Assembly (NCBI GenBank): GCA_039105265.1
Contig: JAPFFF010000006.1
Coordinates: 2,108,001 to 2,172,000 of the forward strand
From: Tritrichomonas musculus
Taxonomy: Eukaryota > Parabasalia > Tritrichomonadida > Tritrichomonadidae
DNA: 64,000 bases
Direction of reading: 5' to 3'
Shown: positions 19,955-28,215 of the stretch, piece after piece
How positions within the stretch are numbered: position 1 is the stretch's first letter
Layout of the letters: each line of letters begins with the position of its first letter
Made by a program: the position numbers and the translations under genes
The notes under the pieces: model-generated
What the model was told of the DNA's origin: nothing
Databases searched by the model: none
Seen by the model: only the letters and a program-made list of their open reading frames with translations

Positions 19955-21036
19955 ATTTTATGCAAAAAAAGCTCGAATATTGATCATTTTTTATTAAAAA
20001 TTAGTCCATCGTCATGTATATAATATTTATAGAATAATTATAAAATCAAAAAAATATAATTTTAGTTTTATTACCGAAAAACAAGAAAAAAATGAAATCC
20101 AAAAATTATAAATTTTTGATCAACGGAAAAAACCTCATCAAAGTTTAATACATGTCTAATATTGTTTTATCATATTACTAACATATTTAAGAATAGCATG
20201 AAAGTGCTTAATTCAAATCTCATAAAACGCATAATGAGAAAAAAATGTTTTTTTAAGAAAAAATCAATTTAAAGATGAATGAGTCGACAAAAGTTTTTAG
20301 TTATTTTACCCTTTTCCCACTTAATTTGGCACAAAACTTTTTGATAATATTCATATTTTAGCTAAAACGACCGTTTATTATATTCAATTTATCATGTGGA
20401 GAACGTTTATTTATTTTTATTTTTTCAAGATAGCGTGCTAGTTCGTGCTGCTTTTATCGTTGCGTGGCTAGACTGAAATATGAATTAAGTAACATAACAA
20501 CGAATTATCATGCAGATTTATAGCAAATTTTACGAACCTTAATTTTCAAGATTTTCAATTATTCAAGGATTGCTTCATCGAAATCGCATTTACTCCTCAT
20601 AATCATTTTAAAACTAATAACTATATACATGTATACTACTATCTATTTTTTTCTACAAAAACCCTTAATTTCATCAGCAGATATAATCACCAAAAAATCA
20701 AAAATTTTTAACGATTCCCAAAATATAATATAGTTTCATCATTCCGAATATGCCATTACAATAACTAACAGAAATCTCAAAATGAGTCTATTTTTTTTAC
20801 ATATAATTTCATTTTTTCCAACAAGTACTTGATATTTTCAGCTTATATTTTTAAAATAAGAATTAAATTGGATATTAAACATTTTCCATACATAAAAAAT
20901 ATGGCTTTATTTTTCGAAATTCCATTTTAATATATTTTTATTTTATTTTTTATATATTGCCAATGTAAACGATTTTTTACTAAAAGAAATAAGTTCTTAA
21001 TACATTATATATCAAAAAACCAAGTATATTAAGAAA

Positions 21037-21089
21037 TGTTCACTTTTGCAATAACTTTCGATATTAATTAAATCATTGCAAAAGTGAAT
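21037..21089. repeat. Hairpin TTCACTTTTGCAAT / ATTGCAAAAGTGAA
   Basis: A 14-bp inverted pair with about 24 bases between, inside the 1.6-kb TA-flanked element. It may be a small relic or a structural part of the element. Confidence 0.6.
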
Positions 21090-21340
21090 TAGAACCTTTT
21101 ATTTTTAGAATTGATTTAGACTGATGCGTTTAAAAAAAAAAAAAAAAAAAAAAAAAACATAAAATATTTAATGCAATAAAAAAAAATAAGAGTTAAAAAT
21201 ATATCGTTTAATATGGAATCAGTCTTTCACAAAATCCAAAACAAATAGTTTAATGTTAATTAAAATATATTTTAATTAATTTAATTCCTCGAATTTTAAG
21301 ACAAATTTCTGAATAGTGAAAAAATGATAAGTAAAAAACA

Positions 21341-21410
21341 AAATTTCTGCCCTTTTTAAATTAAATAAAAAATATGCACATAAGTTAATTTGAAAAAAGG
21401 GCAGAAATTG
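21341..21410. repeat. Hairpin AATTTCTGCCCTTTTT / AAAAAGGGCAGAAATT
   Basis: A 16-bp inverted pair separated by about 35 bases. A further AATGGGCAGAAA follows immediately. Confidence 0.6.
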
Positions 21411-22039
21411 AGAAATGGGCAGAAAAAGAACTCAAATTTGAAAATCAGCAGTACTTCAAAAAATCCTTATCTAAACTGTTTAAACCTTGTAAATTTATCT
21501 TAATATTTTTTTTTCAATGAACATTATTTCTGTTAAATAAAGTGATTACTGAAATCAATTTTCTTGAATTTGATTGAGAAAAACTAAACCATGCTTTCTA
21601 TTTTTGCAATAATTGTAAAGTTTGTTTTTGTAATCTTTGAATAAAAATATCATAAGATACATCTTGTTTGTAAATCTTTGAAAATATTTAAAATGTTCCT
21701 AAAATTGCCATCATTTCTTCATGTGCTTTAGAAAAATTAATTTAAATTAATGTAAATTTCTTTTTATACGTATAATTGGTTCGTATATAATAGATCTTAT
21801 AGTGCTTGTTCTATATTAAATGTGGGACCACGGACAAATAAGTATTCAATCATTGCCACTTTTTTATCACTAATATTGTATAACTTTTTAAATATCAAAC
21901 AAAAAGTTTTGTGCCAAATTAAGTGGGATAAGGGTATATGTTCTTAATTTTTTTATTTATTAGAAAATAAAATAAAAAAAGGCCATGTTTTTCGAGTGGA
22001 TTTGGAGATCTTATATGATGTTATCAATTTTTTGTATAG

Positions 22040-22061
22040 TTCATATCATTGATGATATGAA
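22040..22061. repeat. Perfect palindrome TTCATATCAT-TG-ATGATATGAA
   Basis: Ten-base arms around a 2-base centre. A close relative occurs at 22692-22715 (ATTCATATCAC-TT-GTGATATGAAT, 11-base arms). The two bracket the foldback repeat at 22125-22530. Confidence 0.7.
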
Positions 22062-22124
22062 TTTTATTATTGACCAATAAAGATGAAAATTTTTTGACCA
22101 AAAAGGTTAATTTATTTTTTTATA

Positions 22125-22530
22125 GTATTTCTTCCAAAGACACAAATAAACTCAACAAAATAACTAAATAAGAGTAGTTTACAAAACAATTCTTAGTTAT
22201 ATCCCAGCGAATCGTGGAAAAGTAAACCATGTAAAGATAATAATTTTATAATGTCTTTTCCTAAAGCTCAAACAAATTCAAAAAACTCACTAAATAAGAT
22301 TGTTTTACAAAATAATTCTTTTATTAATTCCAGTATGTTTTATTTTCCTTATAAACAAATAAATTATCGATAGTTTTTCCATCTGCCAACTATGTGCTGG
22401 AATTTGTACGATAGTTATTTTGTAAATCGCTTTTATTTAGTAAATTTGGCGAATTTGCTTGAGTTTTAGGAAAAAATATTAAAAATGAATAATCTTTGCT
22501 TGGTTTGCTTATCCCTGATGCTTTATAATC
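22125..22530. repeat. Foldback repeat cluster, three related copies of about 80-130 bp
   Basis: Copies share CCTAAAGCTCAAACAAATTC, ACTAAATAAGA and TTTACAAAATAATTCT. Copy A (about 22125-22206) and copy B (about 22207-22333) are direct; copy C (about 22397-22530) is inverted relative to B, with degenerate arms of roughly 100-130 bp. Probably the remains of a foldback element within the hAT-like element. Confidence 0.6.
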
Positions 22531-22691
22531 AACAATAAAAATGGAAAAAGTGATTTGAACGAATCGGGAATAGAATTTTTAATATCAATATGAAGAAAAT
22601 TATAAAACAATTTCCTGCATAAACTCATAATTTTCCAAATTTTGAAATTCGCCTTTTAGGTAAAAAAAAATTCGCCTTATAGGTTAATATA

Positions 22692-22715
22692 ATTCATATC
22701 ACTTGTGATATGAAT
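22692..22715. repeat. Perfect palindrome ATTCATATCAC-TT-GTGATATGAAT
   Basis: Eleven-base arms and a 2-base centre, related to the palindrome at 22040-22061. Confidence 0.7.
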
Positions 22716-23372
22716 ATAAAAAATGAAAAATTTCGAGTTCTTCTTCATGAAATATAAATTACTTATATAATTCTATTTAAAAATAATATAATTAAAAAAA
22801 TAAAAAAAACTTGTTTTTTGAATTAAGATAACCAGATTAGGATTCAATTTTTTACAAAAAAATAATTTATTTTTATCTTAAATTCCTCTCGAAAAATATG
22901 TATTTTTTATACTATATTTATCATTAATGCCATCATTTAAAAATTATATTCTGAAAGAAAAATGATCTGTCGAGTGGGTAGAAGTATCCATACCTTTCCC
23001 ATTTTCATTTTCTCAATTTTTTTTTGGGCCAATTTAAGTGGAAACTATATCATACATTAATAATTGAATAATAACAAACGAGAAACATTTTTTTAAATAG
23101 TATAAAAATGATTTTTATCATGTTTTTATTACTTTTTTTCTTCTAAATAATAGATTTTTCTATCAATTGCATAATTTCTATAGTTTACATATTTTTATAT
23201 TTTTTTCAGTGGTTTATATTTTTCTACCTCAGAAAAAAAATCATATATCACCACAAGTCGGCCCCGTGGACGAAAATAAAAAAAAATTATATCATTATAA
23301 TGCTCATAAAAAATAATTAATATATACAAATTTTGGTGCGAATCTAAATCACTTCACCCTGTCCGCACCTCT

Positions 23373-23520
23373 GATTCGGGATGTCCCGGGATATCCCGTA
23401 ACAAAAAAGTGACATTTCCGGTGAAAATCCCGAAAAATATCCGAATTTTTTTTTATATTTTTTATATGGCATGTCATTTTCCCACGGGAAAAAATTTTGA
23501 CATCCCGGAAATTTCCCTTT
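23373..23520. other. GC-rich palindromic patch used as insertion target
   Basis: CGGGATGTCCCGGGATATCCCG and later CATTTCCGG, AATCCCGAAAAATATCCGAA, CATCCCGGAAATTTCCC form a patch of repeated CCCG/CGGG motifs, unlike the AT-rich surroundings. The block ATATGGCATGTCATTTTCCC near 23465 recurs in direct orientation near 24187. The origin is unknown; perhaps a remnant of an older repeat. Confidence 0.45.
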
Positions 23521-23614
23521 GAAAAATAGATGTTTATCAACCAAAAATTTCTTCTCAAAAAAATAATAGATCATATTAAAAATAACATTAAAATTATAAA
23601 AAGAATTGGTATTA

Positions 23615-24162
23615 AGGTACAAATCCAGTACGTTATTTTTTGAATAGGAGAACATTTATTATTTGAATAGTTGCATATCTCTGAAAAAGTTTAAATTGAC
23701 TAGGTTTGTTTTTGACACTTATTTTACAATTTAAATACAGTAGTGTTTCAAAATTGGAAAATGTTTTTTAACTAAAAAAATCCACTTTTTGAATCTGATC
23801 TTTCTGAAAAGATATAAACTTTTTCAAAGAAAATCAAAAAATAAATGATAAATTTGAGAAGTTTTTTTTCAAAAAGTAGATTTTTTATTTTCGAACCTTT
23901 ATTGAATAATCCGATAACTTTTTGAATGCTTGAATAGAAATTTTAATTATTTTTTGAATTGTTATTTGGATTGTTATTTTTAAAAAGTCGATTTTTTATT
24001 TTCGCAACGTTTTTGGATTATGAAACACTACTGTAATCATTATGACATGTTATATGAAATGAATGAAAATAATCGTTTTTTATTTAACATGTAATCCTAT
24101 TCTTTGAGAATGTCAAAAAAAAAAAAAAAATTGCGGTTACTAAACGTACTGGATTTGTACCT
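23615..24162. mobile_element. MITE with AGGTACAAATCCAGTACGTT ends (548 bp)
   Basis: TA at 23613-23614 and 24163-24164. The terminal 20 bases are perfect inverted repeats. It is non-coding and contains a second, smaller TA-flanked element. Tc1/mariner-type MITE. Confidence 0.85.
23738..24033. mobile_element. Nested MITE with CAGTAGTGTTTCA ends (296 bp)
   Basis: TA at 23736-23737 and 24034-24035. Inverted repeats CAGTAGTGTTTCA (23738-23750) and TGAAACACTACTG (24021-24033). It lies inside the 548-bp MITE. A CAGT start and TA target are Tc1/mariner-like. Confidence 0.82.
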
Positions 24163-24534
24163 TAAAAACCTTTTTTTTTTTATATATATATGGCATGTCA
24201 TTTTCCCACAGGAAAATTGTTTCATTATTTGAGAGAATTGGGTTTTTTGAATAAGTACGTTTTTTGGTTCTCACAAAAAATCTTTAATTTTCTGGAAAGA
24301 CTGGAATAATATTACAGGGATGAAACAATATATGTATTATTATATCAAATATAATGAGTTTTTACCTAGCTGATTAGGTTAAATATTTTTCATTTTAGGA
24401 TATTTATATATGGGATGCAACGATAAAAAAGTGACACTATATTTACGCCCTAATAAAAATTATTAAAAACAGGAAATATAAATTAAGAGAACTTTAATAA
24501 ATCGAATGATACCACTTTGATAAGAAAATGTCTA

Positions 24535-24735
24535 TCAGAAGTCGAGATATCACTTACAAAATTTGTGAAAGTCTGTTTGATTTATAATATTTGTTTTTTC
24601 TAATAAAAACAATTTTAAATATGCTGTTTATCATATAAAATATATCATAAATATAAACGCTATCTTCTTAATGGATATAAACTGTCAGAAGTCGAGATAT
24701 CGCATGCAAAATTTGTGAAGGTCTGTTTGATTTTA
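24535..24735 (+). repeat. Two tandem subterminal repeats, 150-bp period
   Basis: A block of about 50 bases starting TCAGAAGTCGAGATATC and continuing through AAAATTTGTGAA, then GTCTGTTTGATTT, occurs at 24535 and again at 24685 with few changes. An inverted partial copy is at 28058-28076. Confidence 0.8.
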
Positions 24736-25051
24736 AAAAATTTTCATCTTGTAAGTTTTAAAATAAAACCTAATGCTTATTATTTTGCTAAAAAATCATA
24801 TTTTTCAAATATTATTAAGAAAAAATGTGAGATTGATTCAAATAGAATTTTAGTCCTATTGAAACCATTGTTTTTGCTTATCAATTTTTGAATAAAATAT
24901 TATAGACATTGAAAAATATTGATAATTTATTATTGAAAATTTTTTTCAACACAAATACATTTATATTTGAATATTTAAGACGAATATGATTATTTTACCC
25001 AATATTAATAAAATATATTTAACATATTCATAAAATTTAGTTAATATATTA

Positions 25052-25872
25052 GAGTCCCACAAAGAAGTCTCGGGTTGCCAGTAAATGTCTACATTATCAT
25101 ATATATATAAGACTAACATATAAACATTTATTTTTTATGAATAAGCATAGGTTAACAAAGAACCTCATTTTTATCATGAAATTCAGAATATTATGAATAA
25201 CATAACTTTTTCAGAAAAATATTCATTTTTTCATGAAAACCTGAGATTTTCAAATAAACCTGAGATTTCCACAATAAAATTTTGAATAGGAAATTTTATC
25301 TTATGATTCATATTATGTAAACTATCAAGCAATATATAAAAATACAAATATTGCATTTGATCTCTTTACAAGATTCTCATAAAGTATAAAAAAGCATTTA
25401 ATATAGGATATCATTATCCATTTACTCAAAAAATCATACAAAAATATAAAAAAGCAATAATTAAAAGTTTATAATGTCAGCTAAAGCAAATAAATAATGA
25501 TAAAATGATTTTGGAACGAAAAATGTTGATGATTATAAAAAAAATGTACGTTTAAATCGAACTTTTTCATAATGAATAAACCATTCAATTTATTTTGGAA
25601 ACCTCAGGTTTACATGTAAATCTACAATTTTATATATAAATCTACAATTTTATATATAAATCTAATATATTCGTATATAATTGAAGTAATCAGTAAACCT
25701 TATGTTCATGAAATTCCTTAGGTTATTTTGAAAATGTAATTATTTCTGCGTAAACTTTGAATTATCCACCAAAAAAAGAGGTTTATTGAGAAAGTTAGGT
25801 TTATTGTAAATGTATAAATATCCATGAATAACCTATGCTTTCCAGGCAATCTGAGACTTCTTTGCGGGACTC
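25052..25872. mobile_element. Nested TA-flanked element with GAGTCCCRCAAAGAAGTCTC ends (821 bp)
   Basis: TA at 25050-25051 and 25873-25874. The inverted repeats match over 28 bases with about three differences. Further inward, ATGAATAAGCATAGGTTA near 25137 is mirrored by TGAATAACCTATGCTT near 25828. No coding frame. Confidence 0.8.
25617..25666 (+). repeat. Tandem repeat, 20-bp unit, about 2.4 copies
   Basis: TAAATCTACAATTTTATATA is repeated head to tail inside the 821-bp element. Confidence 0.75.
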
Positions 25873-26466
25873 TATTGACATAATTTTCAAAACTGTTTCG
25901 AAAAAATCCTTTTTTTATAAACAAATTTTTAATTAAAATTCTAATCCAATAATATGCATTTGTCCTTTAGAAAATCAGCTACATCATTAATAAATATCTT
26001 TTCATCAATTTATAAGTATCTTTTTACATTTTTTTTTACTAAACATACTTACAAGAAAATTATTTCAATTTTCATTGTATTCATTGGTCTTTTTTTGACA
26101 TTATGAAGAACAAAAAGTTAAGCCTAACTGATTATACATGTAAAGATTATAATTATGCTTATTTTTTTCTTTTTTATCAACTCATTTTATTATCAGAATA
26201 TGTATTTGCATAAATGTAAAATAGTTTTTAAATAAAATCTGCAAAAAAACTAATTATTCAGTACTCATTCTAATATAATTAACCAAAATAATCATCAAAA
26301 AATTATAAAAATATCTGATATAATATCATTTATTACAAATCACTAGTTTTTTTATCATATTATTCTTTTATTCTCAGAAAATTCATTTTAGATGTATATA
26401 AAGTACAAACAAGGAAGATAATACAGTTTAAAGCCTCAAAATAGGTGCTGAAATAATACGTTATTT

Positions 26467-27238
26467 GGGCCGATTTGAAACTGCAATTTTGAGAAATCTC
26501 CAAAAAATGTAACCACAAAGGGCCGATTTGAAACTACATTTATTAAGTGTCATAATATCGGTGATATGATAGATAATAAATGAATATCTTGAATTTAAAA
26601 TTATTTATGTAAAAGATCATAAATAATATATAATTATTATTTAATTAATTATATATATTTAAATATACTCTTCTTGTATTTCAAGGAAATCTAACAAAAA
26701 AGGTGAATTAAAAATAACAAGGTCAATAAAATCTAAAAAGGTGAAAGCATGATCGTCTCATCATATTTTAAGTCTAAGATAATAACTATTGAAAATTGGA
26801 ATCAATTAAAGAAAAAATAATATCGATCTCATATTACTATATAGATAATAATTTTATAAAATACAAAACGAAATATCATTTATGATATTACTTTTCTTGT
26901 TACATATATCTGTAATAGGCGAAAAAAGCAGTTATAGGTGAAAAATGCAAAAAAAGGGCCTATTTGAAACTGCATATCATTCAAAAAAAATCAAAATCAT
27001 TTTAACGTGCATAACTGTCGCTATTTGGTCGAAAAAACTACTCCTATCGTTTTTTGGGCCGATTTGAAACTGTAAATGGGCCGATTTGAAACAGAAATAT
27101 CCGTTATTTGGGCCGATTTGAAACTGTATATCCGTTAATTTTGATGATCAGTTAACTTTTTAGGACCAAATAGCAATTGAAATGTTTCACAAGAAAAAAA
27201 AGGGCCGATTTGAAACTGTAAAAGGGCCGATTTGAAAT
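26467..27238 (+). repeat. Eight direct copies of GGGCCGATTTGAAAC
   Basis: Starts at 26467, 26520, 26956 (GGGCCTATTTGAAAC), 27056, 27078, 27110, 27202 and 27224 (ending AAAT). Two tight pairs are spaced exactly 22 bases (27056/27078 and 27202/27224), sharing the linker TGTAAAW. Copies 1 and 6 share a longer 5' context, CGTTATTTGGGCCG. All are in the same orientation. The motif is GC-rich against an AT-rich background and is conserved while the DNA between is not. Confidence 0.9.
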
Positions 27239-27435
27239 GCGCAGCCTGTAAACCTAATTTATAACATTCTTCAAAATTTTATATCAAATTATCTATACAT
27301 CAAGATGATATATAAATTACTCTATTTATTGCGTTTGTAAAATCATAATTAGCATTTTGGAATATATTAATGTCATTACGGTAGTATAAAATATAATCAA
27401 AAAGAATTTTACAAAATGCTCGAACAGAGTCTCAG

Positions 27436-28038
27436 TAATCTTTACTTTTTGTATATACAATGTAATTACACAGGACAATAGAAATTACATATGTAAATAC
27501 ATATGTAATTTTCCGTTAATTTTTTTATTTGAGAAATACTTTTATCTTCAAAAATTTAATCAATTAAAATAAAAAAAGCATGAATATAAAGTAGAAATAA
27601 TTTTTATTCATTTATTATTGCTAATAAATTATTAAAACTTTGTTATTTCTTTGATTATTCTTTTGATGGTGTAAAATGACGCTTTAATTTTATTATAAAA
27701 TTCTGATTTTATTTGGACTTATTATGATTAACCAAATCGTTTTGATTTATTTATTCGATGTATTTGAATTATTTTATAATAGTACCGATGTATAAAACCT
27801 TTTTTTCTATGATATTTTGCTTGTAATTATATCTATCAGATATAATCATCTGTGATAACATGGTTTTTTGATCAAAATCATCAAGAGTTAATGAAAAATA
27901 GTTTTTATTTTTAGATTATGAATAAAAATATTGTTTTAAACATAAACAACTGATTTACATCAAAACTTTTGATTTTATTAAAAGTTACGTTAAAATGTTA
28001 CGTTAATAAAAAATGTGATGTAAAAAAAGTAAAGATTA
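27436..28038. mobile_element. Nested element with 8-bp duplication AGTCTCAG (603 bp)
   Basis: AGTCTCAG lies at 27428-27435 and 28039-28046. Inverted repeats TAATCTTTACTTTTT (27436-27450) and its complement end at 28038. The 8-bp duplication suggests hAT or MULE type. Non-coding. It contains the palindrome at 27482-27511. Confidence 0.82.
27482..27511. repeat. Palindrome AAATTACATATGTA-AA-TACATATGTAATTT
   Basis: Perfect 14-base arms with a 2-base centre, inside the 603-bp nested element. Confidence 0.75.
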
Positions 28039-28215
28039 AGTCTCAGAAAAAATGAAAGTGATATCTCGACTTCTGACAGATATTTTCCAAAACCAGCCCA
28101 TAATTCATTTTTATTTATAAGTCCATATTTAATTTATCATATTTTTTAAAAAATAGTATAGTAACAAAAAAATTTGAATGAATTTTCAGAAAGTTTCCTA
28201 TCGTTGTATCCCCTA

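Larger units (their letters stand above)
20309..21934. mobile_element. TA-flanked element with CCCTTWTCCCACTTAA ends (1626 bp)
   Basis: TA at 20307-20308 and 21935-21936. The inverted repeats read CCCTTTTCCCACTTAATTTG and CCCTTATCCCACTTAATTTG, then GGCACAAAACTTTTTG in both, with about one mismatch in 36. The interior has no transposase frame, a 26-base A-run near 21132, and two stem structures (21037-21089 and 21341-21410). Tc1/mariner or pogo-like, non-autonomous. Confidence 0.8.
16324..23372. mobile_element. hAT-like element (7 kb with nested insertions), 8-bp target duplication
   Basis: Direct repeats GATTCGGG lie at 16316-16323 and 23373-23380. Immediately inside, AGAGGTGCGGACA (16324-16336) is matched by its exact complement at 23360-23372. 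An 8-bp duplication and a TIR of AGAGGTG type fit the hAT superfamily. The 7049-bp span is inflated by at least two later insertions (16974-19954 and 20309-21934); without them it would be about 2.4 kb. No transposase frame remains, so it is non-autonomous or decayed. The target lies in a GC-rich palindromic patch. Confidence 0.8.
24411..28213. mobile_element. TA-flanked composite element (3.8 kb) with subterminal repeats
   Basis: Left end TGGGATGCAACGATA after TA (24409-24410). The right end is its near complement, reading GGGGATACAACGATA on the other strand, before TA (28214-28215); 2 mismatches in 15. TCAGAAGTCGAGATATCAC lies 124 and 274 bases from the left end (24535, 24685) and, inverted, 137 bases from the right end (28058-28076), as expected for transposase-binding subterminal repeats. 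No transposase frame. It holds two nested elements and the GGGCCGATTTGAAAC array. Confidence 0.7.

Noticed and set aside
19805-20023. A 72-codon frame at the right end of the long-TIR element
   Set aside because: It runs across the TIR and the target duplication; a by-product of repeat sequence.
23344-23655. Overlapping 69- and 103-codon minus-strand frames in the GC-rich patch
   Set aside because: They cross the boundary of the hAT-like element, its duplication and the MITE, so they cannot be a conserved gene.
26467-27238. CRISPR-like array
   Set aside because: The repeats are short (15 bases), spacers vary from 7 to over 400 bases, and the host is eukaryotic.
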